Positions 17,995-27,157 of a DNA stretch of 64,000 nucleotides are shown in pieces. A program made the position numbers and the translations under genes. The DNA is taken from assembly GCF_913776295.1 (NCBI RefSeq), contig NZ_CAJYOJ010000053.1:62001-126000 (forward strand). The letters are read 5' to 3'. The DNA comes from an uncultured Pedobacter sp. GTDB taxonomy: Bacteria; Bacteroidota; Bacteroidia; Sphingobacteriales; Sphingobacteriaceae. The notes under the pieces were generated by a model, which had not been told where the DNA came from, ran no database searches, and saw only the letters and a list, made by a program, of their open reading frames with translations. Every line of letters begins with the position of its first letter. Position 1 is the first letter of the stretch.

Positions 17995-18654
17995 ATGCAC
18001 GATTTTTGGAATAACCTGCATCAGCTACTTGATCCCGAGAAATTATTGAGGGAGGGCGGGTTCTATTTAGTCGTATTCGTTATATATGCAGAAACAGGTC
18101 TGTTTTTTGGCTTCTTTCTTCCTGGTGACTATTTATTGTTTTTGGCAGGAATGTTTGTGGCAACGGGCAAGCTTGACGTAAACATTGCTGTGCTCCTGGC
18201 TGGTTTGTGTATTGCGGCCGTCTCCGGAAATTTTACAGGTTATTGGTTCGGACGTAAAACAGGCCCGGTATTGTATACCAGAAAAGACAGTTTCTTTTTT
18301 AAGAAGAGATATTTAAAGGCAGCAGAAGATTATTATCATAAACAAGGTGCCTTTGCTTTGATAATGGGCAGATTTGTACCGATTGTGAGAACTTTTGCTC
18401 CGATTTTTGCAGGGGTTGTAAAACTAGACTTTAAAAAATTTGCTTTATATAATATCGTAGGTGGGGTACTCTGGATCTGTTCCTTAACTTTGCTTGGTTA
18501 TTTTTTAGGCAGACGATTTGAAAAAGAAATAAACGATTATTTATTATATATTATTATTGGCTTTATCCTTATTACAACTATACCATTATTAATTACCTTT
18601 GTAAAAAGTAAAGTAGTGAGTGGGGTTGAAGAGGATAAAACAGATTTAAATTAA
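17995..18654 (+). CDS. DedA/VTT-family membrane protein
   Basis: A 219-residue membrane protein of the DedA (SNARE-associated, VTT) family. It has an early [22 protein letters not shown] (in part) with the conserved E and PGD, then [13 protein letters not shown], and [17 protein letters not shown] with the G-x-R-F-P-x-R-T signature. Four to five helices are apparent. Family members are implicated in lipid flipping and membrane homeostasis. The ATG at 17995 is preferred to a TTG two codons earlier. It ends 2 bp before the pyrophosphatase. Confidence 0.92.
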   Translation: MHDFWNNLHQLLDPEKLLREGGFYLVVFVIYAETGLFFGFFLPGDYLLFLAGMFVATGKLDVNIAVLLAGLCIAAVSGNFTGYWFGRKTGPVLYTRKDSFFFKKRYLKAAEDYYHKQGAFALIMGRFVPIVRTFAPIFAGVVKLDFKKFALYNIVGGVLWICSLTLLGYFLGRRFEKEINDYLLYIIIGFILITTIPLLITFVKSKVVSGVEEDKTDLN

Positions 18655-18656
18655 AA

Positions 18657-19208
18657 ATGACAAAAGACGATCATCACGCGTGGCATAGCGTATCGCCAGG
18701 ACATAATGTTCCAGAAATTGTAAACGCAATTATTGAAATTCCTAAGGGCTCAAAAGCGAAATATGAAATAGATAAAGAATCTGGCTTGATTAAGTTAGAC
18801 AGGGTTCTTTTTTCATCTGTAATGTATCCTGCAAACTATGGCTTTATTCCGCAAACGTATTGCGATGATAAAGATCCATTAGATATTTTGGTGCTTTGTT
18901 CAGTAGATGTCTATCCAATGACATTGATTGAGGCTAAAGTAGTTGGTGTAATGCACATGGTAGATAATGGTGAGCAGGATGATAAAATTATAGCTGTAGC
19001 TGCTCACGATATGTCGGTAAACTATATCAACGATTTAGATGAGTTGCCTCCACACCAGATGAAGGAAATTGTTCGTTTCTTTCAGGATTATAAAGCATTA
19101 GAAGATAAAAATGTAACTATCGAACATTTACTTGGTGTTCGCTACGCGCATAAAGTAATAAAAGAAAGCATAGAACTTTATAACACAACATTTAGAGAAT
19201 TAGCATAA
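18657..19208 (+). CDS. ppa: Inorganic pyrophosphatase
   Basis: A 183-residue family I soluble pyrophosphatase that hydrolyses PPi to two phosphates in the cytoplasm. The active-site signature [11 protein letters not shown] is present. Other family blocks are [19 protein letters not shown] (in part), [16 protein letters not shown] and [10 protein letters not shown]. The stop overlaps the start of the CNNM/CorC gene by one base. Confidence 0.95.
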   Translation: MTKDDHHAWHSVSPGHNVPEIVNAIIEIPKGSKAKYEIDKESGLIKLDRVLFSSVMYPANYGFIPQTYCDDKDPLDILVLCSVDVYPMTLIEAKVVGVMHMVDNGEQDDKIIAVAAHDMSVNYINDLDELPPHQMKEIVRFFQDYKALEDKNVTIEHLLGVRYAHKVIKESIELYNTTFRELA

Positions 19209-20632
19209 TGGATTTACCCACGGTCTGTTTGTTTTTAAATTTAGAGCTTAGTGCAATCCTGCCTGCAAACGGAATTGTAGCTGCGGTACAGGAAACCGAT
19301 ACCAACGCTGTTGGCTGGAGATTATTCCTTGCACTATTTTTGGTGTTACTTAACGGATTTTTTGTTGCAGCGGAGTTTGCAATTGTAAAAGTTCGGGCAT
19401 CACAGATCGAAATTAAAGCAAAAACAGGCAGTCGGGTTGGCAAAATGGCCAAAGGGATTATCCATAATCTCGATGGATATTTAGCCGCCACACAGCTAGG
19501 TATAACGCTTGCATCACTCGGCTTAGGTTGGGTAGGTGAAGGCGTTATGCATACTATTTTTAAAAATCTCTTCGATAGTTTGGAATGGGGTTTAAGCGAT
19601 GCTTCTATCCACACCGCATCAACAATCGTCGCATTCTCGCTCATTACGATCATGCATATCGTATTTGGCGAACTGGCACCAAAATCTTTTGCCATTCAAA
19701 GACCTGTAGCCACAACACTTTTTGTTTCTATACCGCTCCAATTATTCTATGTGGTATTTAAACCGTTCATCTGGACACTAAATAGTCTTGCAGCCATTAT
19801 CCTTAAACCTTTTGGTATCGATACCTCTGCTGGCCATGAGTCTATCCACAGTACCGAAGAACTACAGTATTTACTGGATCAAGGTAAAGAAAGTGGTGCA
19901 TTGGATAATAATGAACATGAGCTGATTAAAAATGTATTTGATTTTAATGAGCGTGTGGTGAAGAATATCATGGTGCCCAGAACCAAGATTTCTGGCATAG
20001 AGCTAACTTCTCCAAAAGAAGAAGTGATTGATACCATTATTAAAGAGGGATATTCCCGCTTGCCGGTTTACGATGACATTATGGATAAAATTGTCGGTAT
20101 TATCCATGCAAAAGATATTTTACCATTAGTAGCAGCAGGTAACCAACACTGGACACTAAAAGATATTATCAGAAAACCATATTTCGTTACCGAAACCAAA
20201 AAAATTAATGATCTGATGAGCGAACTGCAAAGTAATCGCATACAGATTGCGATTGTATTGGATGAGTTTGGTGGTACAGCAGGTATGGTTACCCTGGAAG
20301 ATATTGTAGAAGAGCTTGTAGGGGAAATACAAGACGAATACGATGAGGAAAAACCATTGGTAGAAAAGGTATCCGATAATGAGTTTATCGTTAATGCATT
20401 TGCTACAGTATATGATGTGAATGAATATCTGCCTCATGATCTGCCAGAAGATGAAGATTTTGATACCGTTGGTGGATTGGTATCTCACATTTTTGAACGT
20501 ATTCCAGAGGTGGGTGAAAGCAATGAATCATATGGTTATTTGTTTACGATCTTAAAAAAGACAGAACAAAATATCGAGACCATTAAATTAGAACTGGTGA
20601 TCAATGAAGAAGATATGGTTGATAATCATTAA
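19208..20632 (+). CDS. CNNM/CorC (hemolysin-like) transporter family protein
   Basis: A 474-residue protein with an N-terminal DUF21 membrane domain: LALFLVLLNGFFVAAEFAIV (in part), ATQLGITLASLGLGWVGE and MHIVFGELAPKSFAIQ. Two CBS motifs follow (VVKNIMVPRTKISGI; VVGI-type block at KIVGIIHAKDILP; VLDEFGGTAGMVTLEDIVEE). The C-terminal CorC_HlyC domain has FDTVGGLVSHIFERIPEVG. Family members act in divalent-cation (Mg/Co) transport. Bacteroidota GldE has the same architecture, but no gldD, ssb or mutY neighbour supports that name. Confidence 0.9.
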   Translation: MDLPTVCLFLNLELSAILPANGIVAAVQETDTNAVGWRLFLALFLVLLNGFFVAAEFAIVKVRASQIEIKAKTGSRVGKMAKGIIHNLDGYLAATQLGITLASLGLGWVGEGVMHTIFKNLFDSLEWGLSDASIHTASTIVAFSLITIMHIVFGELAPKSFAIQRPVATTLFVSIPLQLFYVVFKPFIWTLNSLAAIILKPFGIDTSAGHESIHSTEELQYLLDQGKESGALDNNEHELIKNVFDFNERVVKNIMVPRTKISGIELTSPKEEVIDTIIKEGYSRLPVYDDIMDKIVGIIHAKDILPLVAAGNQHWTLKDIIRKPYFVTETKKINDLMSELQSNRIQIAIVLDEFGGTAGMVTLEDIVEELVGEIQDEYDEEKPLVEKVSDNEFIVNAFATVYDVNEYLPHDLPEDEDFDTVGGLVSHIFERIPEVGESNESYGYLFTILKKTEQNIETIKLELVINEEDMVDNH

Positions 20633-20640
20633 TTTCAACC

Positions 20641-21345
20641 ATGCATATTTTTTACACACCAGATATTACCCAAAATACTTATACACTTAACGAAGAAGAG
20701 AGTAAACACTGCGTTAGGGTACTTAGGCTTACTATTGGCGCTGTTGTTAATCTGGTTGATGGGAAAGGGGGCTTTTATACTGCCGAAATAACCTCTGATA
20801 ATCCGAAGAAAGTTTCTTTATCTGTTTTAAACATTGAAACCGAGTTTCATAAAAGAAACCATTATCTGCATATTGCGGTTGCGCCAACTAAAAATATTGA
20901 TCGTATAGAATGGTTTTTAGAAAAAGCCACAGAGTTGGGTATTGATGAAATTACGCCAATTATCACTGATCGATCGGAGCGCAGGATAGTAAAAGAAGAT
21001 CGGCTTAATAAGGTCATTACATCCGCAGTAAAACAATCTATCAAAGCTTACCACCCTAAATTAAACGATGCCATCGCTTTTGAAACTTTTTTAAAGGAAC
21101 CTTTTGATGGTAATAGATTAATTGCGCATTGTATTGATAATGGAGAAAAACAATATATATCCAAACTGGTAGCTCCACATCAAAAATATTTAATTCTTAT
21201 TGGCCCTGAAGGAGATTTCACACCAAATGAAGTTAATTTAGCTTTGAACAAAGGCTTTAAAGCATTAACTTTAGGTGATAACAGGTTGCGCACAGAAACG
21301 GCGGCTTTATCTGTTTGTTTTGAAATCAATTACCTTAACCGATAA
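20641..21345 (+). CDS. rsmE: 16S rRNA (uracil-1498-N3)-methyltransferase RsmE
   Basis: A 234-residue SPOUT-class methyltransferase. The N-terminal PUA-like part has EESKHCVRVLRL. The knotted SAM-binding region shows EKATELGIDEITPIITDRSE, LIGPEGDFTPNEV and LGDNRLRTETAALSV, all hallmarks of RsmE. It methylates U1498 of 16S rRNA in assembled 30S subunits. It lies 8 bp after the CNNM gene. Confidence 0.95.
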   Translation: MHIFYTPDITQNTYTLNEEESKHCVRVLRLTIGAVVNLVDGKGGFYTAEITSDNPKKVSLSVLNIETEFHKRNHYLHIAVAPTKNIDRIEWFLEKATELGIDEITPIITDRSERRIVKEDRLNKVITSAVKQSIKAYHPKLNDAIAFETFLKEPFDGNRLIAHCIDNGEKQYISKLVAPHQKYLILIGPEGDFTPNEVNLALNKGFKALTLGDNRLRTETAALSVCFEINYLNR

Positions 21346-21350
21346 TCAGT

Positions 21351-22052
21351 TTGAAGTTTTCAGTTTCTAGTTTTCAATTTTCAAAAGGGGTAAAGTTTTT
21401 AACTTTTGGCTTTGGTATTTTAGCTTTAAGCTTTATTCTTATCGCTTCTATTCCGCCTACTTATCGCATGGCTAAATTAAAGTATAGCGGCGGCGGAGAT
21501 TGGTATGCAGACAGAACGGCATTACCCAATTTAATTGCCTATTGTAATGCCAATCTGAAGACTAATTTTTATGCGGAAGAAAGCATCGTGGAAGTTGGTT
21601 CAAAAGAAATTTTCAATTATCCGTTTATTTATATGACGGGACATGGAAATGTTGTTTTTAGCGATCAGGAAATTAAAAATTTACGGCAATACCTTATAGG
21701 AGGTGGATTTCTTCATATAGATGATAACTATGGTTTAGATAAGTTTATCAGGCCCCAGATGAAAAAGGTATTCCCGGAACTTAGTTTTGTAGAATTGCCT
21801 TCCAGCCATCCTATTTACAATCAAAAGTTTAAATTTCCCGGGGGCTTGCCCAAAATCCATGAACATGACAACAAACGTCCGCAGGGATTTGCTCTAATTT
21901 ACAAGGGTAGAGTGGTTTGTTATTATACCTTTGAGTGCGATTTAGGGAACGGCTGGGAAGATTTTGGTACTTATCCTGAAGATACCCAGGAAACACGGAC
22001 CAAAGCGCTAAAAATGGGTGCAAATTTAGTTCAATATGCCTTAACACAATAG
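21351..22052 (+). CDS. DUF4159-domain protein, probable exported
   Basis: A 233-residue protein of the DUF4159 family, which has a glutamine-amidotransferase-like fold. Blocks are LKYSGGGDWYADRTALPNL, FIYMTGHGNVVFSDQEIKNL, GGGFLHIDDNYGLD and PIYNQKFKFPGGLPKIHEHD. The family is found in Bacteroidota envelope clusters; function is unknown. The only start before Met40 (ATG at 21468) is a TTG at 21351, which gives a plausible N-terminal membrane or signal helix (about 14-33). The first codons lie in CAGTTT-type micro-repeat DNA, so the true start is uncertain. Confidence 0.75.
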   Translation: MKFSVSSFQFSKGVKFLTFGFGILALSFILIASIPPTYRMAKLKYSGGGDWYADRTALPNLIAYCNANLKTNFYAEESIVEVGSKEIFNYPFIYMTGHGNVVFSDQEIKNLRQYLIGGGFLHIDDNYGLDKFIRPQMKKVFPELSFVELPSSHPIYNQKFKFPGGLPKIHEHDNKRPQGFALIYKGRVVCYYTFECDLGNGWEDFGTYPEDTQETRTKALKMGANLVQYALTQ

Positions 22053-22055
22053 TTT

Positions 22056-22556
22056 ATGTATAAAGTAAAGGTAAACGATCAGTTTTCATTCGAGGTCGAG
22101 AATGAGGACTCTGCTTTTTCAATAAATGGAGATCGGGTGCAGCTCGACCTACGGCAGATTGGGGATCATAGTACCCATGTGTTATACCAAAATAGGTCTT
22201 TCAACACGGAACTTATTGATATAAATAAAAACGAAAAAACCTGTAAAATAAGGGTAAACGGAAATATTTATCAAATCAGTATCGAAGATCAGTTTGATGT
22301 TTTATTAAAACAACTCGGTCTGGATAATTTGTCTGCTAATAAAGTTTTAGAGATAAAAGCACCTATGCCAGGTTTAGCACTTAAGGTTTTAGTAGAAGAA
22401 GATGCTGAAGTAAAAAAAGGTGATAATCTTTTGATATTGGAGGCGATGAAAATGGAGAATATCCTAAAATCATCGACAGATGGAGTGGTTAAAAAGATTT
22501 TGATTAAACAAGGAGATAAGGTAGAAAAAAACCAGATTTTGGTACAGTTTAGGTAG
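22056..22556 (+). CDS. Biotin carboxyl carrier-type protein
   Basis: A 166-residue protein whose C-terminal ~75 residues form a biotinyl domain: APMPGLALKVLVEEDAEVKK, then LLILEAMKMEN with the biotinylated Lys132, then GVVKKILIKQGDKVEKNQIL. The N-terminal half is typical of the carrier subunit used with acyl-CoA carboxylases (acetyl- or propionyl-CoA) in Bacteroidota. No carboxylase subunits are in the window, so its partner is encoded elsewhere. Confidence 0.88.
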   Translation: MYKVKVNDQFSFEVENEDSAFSINGDRVQLDLRQIGDHSTHVLYQNRSFNTELIDINKNEKTCKIRVNGNIYQISIEDQFDVLLKQLGLDNLSANKVLEIKAPMPGLALKVLVEEDAEVKKGDNLLILEAMKMENILKSSTDGVVKKILIKQGDKVEKNQILVQFR

Positions 22557-23046
22557 GCAATTGGCAACCTGCAAACTGGATTCAAGATTGAATAAATGCC
22601 TGGAACAATGTTTTGATCACATACCTATTGATTCGTGTCGTAGAGGCTGTATCAGAAATAATTTTGGAGATTTTTACCGGAATAATATTTGGAACGATCG
22701 GCATTCCCGAGAAAACGGGAACCACGAAGTGTTCGGCGAAGCTAATTTTAATACGCTGGAACGGCAGATAAGTAAGCCCTACTGAAAATCATTAAGATGC
22801 CTATCCGATAGCAATCGGATCAGGCTGAACATGACGAAACCGCCAAATTTAGTTCTTTTACCAGCTTTAAATCTTTTATTTTGATGCAACCCCCTTTCAA
22901 AGTATCTTTTTTAAATGTTATTTAGATTCATTTCTAACCACCAGTTTTGAACAGGCCTGTCCGCATTGGCAGGCATGAAGTTGCCGATGAAAATCGACAA
23001 GTTCCAGTTGAAAAGGACGATTCCCCACAAAACATAACGTACAAAA
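22557..23046. other. Gene-free region with several hairpins
   Basis: No convincing gene. It opens with micro-repeat words (CAATTGGCAACCTGCAAACT). It holds a hairpin TTCCCG/CGGGAA (22704-22721), an ATCCGAT/ATCGGAT hairpin (22803-22820) that recurs at 43808-43825, and a GCCTG/CAGGC hairpin near 22957-22976. A 50-codon open frame around 22592-22770 could encode a hydrophobic peptide with an LIRVVEAVSEIILEIF run, but it has no good start and crosses the hairpin. Confidence 0.6.
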
Positions 23047-23075
23047 AAAAGTCCCGATTTGGTGTCGGGACTTTT
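23047..23075 (-). terminator. Intrinsic terminator of gldJ
   Basis: An 11-bp perfect stem (AAAAGTCCCGA / TCGGGACTTTT) with a 7-nt loop, 5 bp beyond the gldJ stop. On the minus strand it is followed by a run of T, giving a strong terminator. Confidence 0.9.
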
Positions 23076-23080
23076 CGTTA

Positions 23081-24763
23081 TTATCTGCCTCTGCTAACCC
23101 TGTAAGGTTTTTGTGGAGGGTTTTTAAAACTTCTTTTGCCTACGGTACTAATTTCAGGGGCACCAAGCATGGTCATGGCACAACGGAAACCTACTTCAGC
23201 TGATGATTCGTCCTGCTGCATGAAGCGACGGGTTGCCGGGTTTAACCAGTAAGCCATATCATTCCAGGAACCGCCTTTATAAACTCTTGATTTATCGTTT
23301 ACAAGCGTTACACCTTCTTCATTTAATAGCGTGTTTTGTCTGTCGCGATAGCCTCTTTGATCGGCTTGATAAGTGGTTGATGCTAATGGTGATTGTGGAT
23401 CAGTCGATTTTGAAATCGAATCAGCGCGTTTTGCTTGCGCCTGTTTTTCTGCCCAGGTTTGTTTTCTTCCGGAATAAGCATTTTCCTTGATCGGATTGCC
23501 ATATTTATCCAACGCGATTTTCCCACTTTGCGGGTCGGCTAACTTTTTGTTGGTAAAATAGTTACCACGGTAAGGGTTAAATGCATCTGCATCAGTAAAA
23601 GTACCTGTTCTGTAAACATCATTCACCCATTCGTTTACGTTTCCTGCCATATTATATAAGCCAAAATCGTTTGGAGCATATTGAATAACAGGAACCGTTA
23701 AATCTCCTTTATCGTTTAAGGAACCGCCAACACCCATATAATCACCAGGTGCCCTTTTAAAGTTGGCCTGAATCATACCTCTGGTTTTCTTTTTAGCAGA
23801 ACTAACACCTAAGCCATTCCAGGGATAAATTTTATTTTGATTGATGTTCTCATATTCGGTGTTGCCAATTAAACCTAAGGCAGCGTATTCCCACTCGGCC
23901 TCAGTTGGCAGGCGGTATGGTTGCATAATTACCCCATCTTCTAAGGTAGCCGTTCTTCTTGGCTGATTGTTTCTACCTGTCCCTGCAGCTGCTGTTCCTC
24001 CGGCTGTGGTTGTAGCGGCACCAGATTTGGTATTGTAATCAATAAATGCATTTTTACCTTTATCATCATACTGGCCATTGAGGTAGGCGTCTGTATTAAA
24101 AGGTTTATCCGGTTTAGGCGTTGCAGCAGCAGTGGTCGCGCCAGCTCTACCTTTTCCATTGCCTGCAAGCGTTTTATAATCAGTTAGGATTCCTTTTTCG
24201 CGTAATATAAATTCGTTTGCTCTTGAAGTCCTCCACTCACAATACCGTGAGGCCTGTTCCCAGGAAACACCTACTACAGGATAATCACGGTAAGCAGGGT
24301 GCCTCAAATAATTATCTACGTAAGGTTCATTGTAAGATAATGCCTGGCGCCAAACCAAAGTATCAGGAAGCTCATTGTAATAGTATTCCTGATCTTCAGG
24401 ATAATTGTACCTGATCCAATGCAGGTATTCTAACCAGTCGGTATTTGATACCTCAGTTTCATCCATGTAAAAAGAAGGTACAGTTACCTGTCTTTTGTAA
24501 TTATAAATATTGGGTTCAACACCTGGTATTTCGATGGCACTACCACCAACAACTAAAACCCCTCCTTCGATTGGAATTAATCCAGGTCCTGGTGCTCTTT
24601 TATACTGGGTAGCAACGGCAAAAGCACCCGACTGGTTGTTTTTACTTTTCCTATTGGCATAAGGAATACCTGTTTTGCTTGAACTCGCGCTTTTAGAGCT
24701 ACAACCCGAAAGCAAGGCGGCTAATGTTAAACAAGTAAAAGAATATAGTATTAGTTTTTTCAT
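23081..24763 (-). CDS. gldJ: Gliding motility lipoprotein GldJ (SUMF1-fold)
   Basis: A 560-residue lipoprotein (signal MKKLILYSF...ALLSGC, lipobox Cys) with a formylglycine-generating-enzyme-like (SUMF1) domain: VTVPSFYMDETEVSNTDWLE (in part), YPVVGVSWEQASRYCEWRTS, QPYRLPTEAEWEYAALG, DFGLYNMAGNVNEWVNDVYR and RVYKGGSWNDMAYWLNPATR. GldJ stabilises other Gld proteins and works in type IX secretion. The divergent neighbour porV supports this over a generic SUMF1 enzyme. A low-complexity Ala/Gly/Thr insertion (two ATTAAA-like stretches) sits in mid-domain. ATG at 24763 is preferred to an upstream start that would precede the signal peptide. Confidence 0.87.
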   Translation of the reverse strand: MKKLILYSFTCLTLAALLSGCSSKSASSSKTGIPYANRKSKNNQSGAFAVATQYKRAPGPGLIPIEGGVLVVGGSAIEIPGVEPNIYNYKRQVTVPSFYMDETEVSNTDWLEYLHWIRYNYPEDQEYYYNELPDTLVWRQALSYNEPYVDNYLRHPAYRDYPVVGVSWEQASRYCEWRTSRANEFILREKGILTDYKTLAGNGKGRAGATTAAATPKPDKPFNTDAYLNGQYDDKGKNAFIDYNTKSGAATTTAGGTAAAGTGRNNQPRRTATLEDGVIMQPYRLPTEAEWEYAALGLIGNTEYENINQNKIYPWNGLGVSSAKKKTRGMIQANFKRAPGDYMGVGGSLNDKGDLTVPVIQYAPNDFGLYNMAGNVNEWVNDVYRTGTFTDADAFNPYRGNYFTNKKLADPQSGKIALDKYGNPIKENAYSGRKQTWAEKQAQAKRADSISKSTDPQSPLASTTYQADQRGYRDRQNTLLNEEGVTLVNDKSRVYKGGSWNDMAYWLNPATRRFMQQDESSAEVGFRCAMTMLGAPEISTVGKRSFKNPPQKPYRVSRGR

Positions 24764-25392
24764 ATGAAGCAACTGGATATGGCCTAATGGCCTTTCAACC
24801 GATAAAATTAAACAAATTTTAAATGAATATATCAATAATGTAACAATAAAATATCTAATATATTTTTGAGCGATGGCGTATTATTTTAACTGTGTGATGT
24901 TTGTTTTGTATGTAAACGAAATTATTGCTAAATAATTATAAATAAGCAAGATAAAATTATCAGTTCACGGTGGTGCTGTCAATTGATAAGTAATTACCAT
25001 TTGTTTTAATTGAAGTTTATAACAGGATAATCAATTAAAATTGACGTATATCTGATCTTACACAAGAGATATGGTTGATGTAATCGGTGGCAACATCATC
25101 ATAAATAATATTTATTTTGGAATCTCAATGGATTGGCTACATTTGGTTTTTGACTTTAGGCTGTGAGGTTGGTTTTTTACCAGCGAGATAAAGAAATAGC
25201 TTATTCGCTAAATGGCTATTAGCTTTGTACTTGCAGGTTAAGCACGAACACCCATCTGTAAAAATCGTATGCTTAATTAGTAAATAAGCTTAGAATTCGT
25301 ATTTTGGTGAAATATAAGTTTTGGTTTTACGTTACTGATATATTCTTCCAGTGATTATTATACCAAAATCTAAAATTACGTACCTTTAAAGG
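24764..25392. other. Long gldJ-porV divergent intergenic region
   Basis: 629 bp of very AT-rich sequence between the divergent gldJ and porV genes, with no supported gene. It must hold both promoters. A perfect -7 box for the plus strand, TAGCTTTG at 25220-25227, would leave a 5' leader of about 160 nt for porV, but I see no TTTG at the right distance upstream. A weaker TACCTTTA at 25381-25388 abuts the porV start. Confidence 0.55.
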
Positions 25393-26583
25393 ATGAATTT
25401 CAAGTACATCAGTAAACTTGCTTTTTCTGCACTCTCAATGGCCTTGGTGTTTGGTAAAACAAATGCGCAGGTTACTATAGGCAATACCCAAACTAACGGT
25501 AGCGAGGCAAACAATATTGTAACGGCAGTTCCATTTCTGCTCATTACGCCCGATGCCCGTGCCGGTGCAATGGGCAATGCCGGCGTAGCCGTAGCAGGTG
25601 ATGTAAATTCAGCCAGTATTAATGCTTCTAAATTTGCTTTTCTAGATAAACCTTACGGATTTTCTGTTTCATACAGCCCATGGCTAAAAAGTTTGGTTCC
25701 AGATATTAATCTCGCTTATTTAAGCGGATTTTATAAGCTGGACGACCGCAACACCATTGGTGCATCTTTGCGATATTTTTCTTTGGGGTCCATCCAGCTT
25801 ACCGATATTAATCAACAGGATCTTGGGATTGCCAATCCTAACGAACTGGCTTTTGATGTTTCTTTTGCACGTAATTTTGGTAAGGAGTTTTCGCTAGGCA
25901 CTTCATTAAGATATATTTATTCAAATTTGGCTTCCGGTCAGTTTTCTTCTTCAGGGCAGGTACGCGGTGGAAATGCTATAGCGGTTGATGTTTCTGGTTT
26001 GTATAAAACAGCCACCATATTATTTGGCAAACAGGCAATTCTTTCTGCCGGCGCCAATATTTCAAATATTGGAACCAAAATGAGCTATTCAGACGGAGGC
26101 GAGAATTTCTTTTTGCCCACCAATTTTAAAATCGGAGGAGCATCTACATTTACCGTAGATGATTTTAGCACTTTAACTTTTGCCCTTGATTTTAACAAAT
26201 TACTGGTACCCACACAACCTATATACGATTCAAACAATAACATAGTCAGCGGAAAAAATCCAAACCGTTCGGTACCTGCCGGAATTTTTGGTTCGTTTAG
26301 CGATGCACCTGGTGGTTTTAGCGAAGAACTGAAGGAAGTCGGGATTTCAACAGGCCTGGAATACTGGTATAATCAACAGTTTGCAGTTAGGGCAGGTTAC
26401 AACTATCAGAGTCCTATGAAAGGTGATAGCCGGTATTTTACTTTGGGACTTGGATTAAAATACAATGTTTTTAACATTGATTTTTCTTATTTGATTGCTA
26501 ATGCACAAACTAGTCCGCTGGCAAATACCTTACGTTTTGGTCTATTGTTTAACTTTGGCGAAAATAAAGCAAAAGATAAATAA
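25393..26583 (+). CDS. porV: Type IX secretion outer-membrane protein PorV (LptO)
   Basis: A 396-residue outer-membrane beta-barrel protein with a signal peptide ending TNAQ. The N-terminal block AVPFLLITPDARAGAMGNAG with SINASKFAFLDKPYGFSVSY (in part) is the FadL-like PorV signature. Later strands include FFLPTNFKIGGAS and the C-terminal LRFGLLFNFG. PorV shuttles cargo from the T9SS translocon to the attachment complex with PorU. It lies divergent from gldJ, a typical T9SS neighbourhood; porU is not in the window. Confidence 0.92.
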   Translation: MNFKYISKLAFSALSMALVFGKTNAQVTIGNTQTNGSEANNIVTAVPFLLITPDARAGAMGNAGVAVAGDVNSASINASKFAFLDKPYGFSVSYSPWLKSLVPDINLAYLSGFYKLDDRNTIGASLRYFSLGSIQLTDINQQDLGIANPNELAFDVSFARNFGKEFSLGTSLRYIYSNLASGQFSSSGQVRGGNAIAVDVSGLYKTATILFGKQAILSAGANISNIGTKMSYSDGGENFFLPTNFKIGGASTFTVDDFSTLTFALDFNKLLVPTQPIYDSNNNIVSGKNPNRSVPAGIFGSFSDAPGGFSEELKEVGISTGLEYWYNQQFAVRAGYNYQSPMKGDSRYFTLGLGLKYNVFNIDFSYLIANAQTSPLANTLRFGLLFNFGENKAKDK

Positions 26584-26600
26584 GACTAAAGCAAATAGAC

Positions 26601-27077
26601 ATGAAAATTAGAGTAGGTTTCGGATTCGATGTACATCAGTTAAAAGATCATCATCCTTTTGTTGTTGGCGGTGTTGTTCTGGATCACCATAAGGGAGCTT
26701 TCGGACACTCGGATGCTGATGTTTTACTTCATGCCATCTGCGATGCGCTTTTAGGTGCAGCTAACCTTCGCGATATTGGTTTCCATTTTAAAAATACCGA
26801 TGAAAGATGGAAAGGCATCAGTAGCTTGATCCTGCTGAAAGAAACGGTTAAATTACTGGCTGAAAAAGGCTGGCGGATCGGAAATATCGATGCTATGCTT
26901 TGTTTAGAAGCCCCGAAAATCAACCCTCATATTCCAGCCATGCAACAAAACATTGCTGATGCCATTGGAATTTCAACTGAAGATATCTCGATAAAAGCAA
27001 CCACCAATGAACAGATGGGTTTTATCGGTAGGGAAGAAGGGGTTGTTTCTTATGCCGTTTGTTTAATCGAAAAGTAA
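26601..27077 (+). CDS. ispF: 2-C-methyl-D-erythritol 2,4-cyclodiphosphate synthase
   Basis: A 158-residue enzyme of the non-mevalonate isoprenoid pathway. Zinc and active-site motifs are GFGFDVHQL, the AFGHSDADVLLHAICDALLG block (in part) with DIGFHF, and KATTNEQMGFIGREEGV. Length is typical. It lies 17 bp after porV on the same strand and is followed by a bidirectional terminator. Confidence 0.96.
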   Translation: MKIRVGFGFDVHQLKDHHPFVVGGVVLDHHKGAFGHSDADVLLHAICDALLGAANLRDIGFHFKNTDERWKGISSLILLKETVKLLAEKGWRIGNIDAMLCLEAPKINPHIPAMQQNIADAIGISTEDISIKATTNEQMGFIGREEGVVSYAVCLIEK

Positions 27078-27098
27078 AAGATTTTTTCTAACTGAATC

Positions 27099-27148
27099 AA
27101 AGAAGTCAAGTTTTTTATAGTACACTGGCTATTAACTTGACTTCTTTT
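27099..27148. terminator. Bidirectional terminator between ispF and the GH18-CE4-GT2 gene
   Basis: A 14-bp perfect stem, AAAGAAGTCAAGTT (27099-27112) with AACTTGACTTCTTT (27134-27147), around a 21-nt loop. T-runs flank both arms, fitting termination of the two convergent genes. Confidence 0.85.
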
Positions 27149-27157
27149 GAAATTCTA

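Noticed and set aside
19208..20632. Naming the CNNM/CorC protein GldE
   Set aside because: The same architecture occurs in general CNNM proteins, and the usual gldE neighbours are missing.
22561..22785. Open frame of 74 codons after the biotin carrier gene
   Set aside because: TTG start inside micro-repeat words, crosses hairpins, and shows no family-like blocks.
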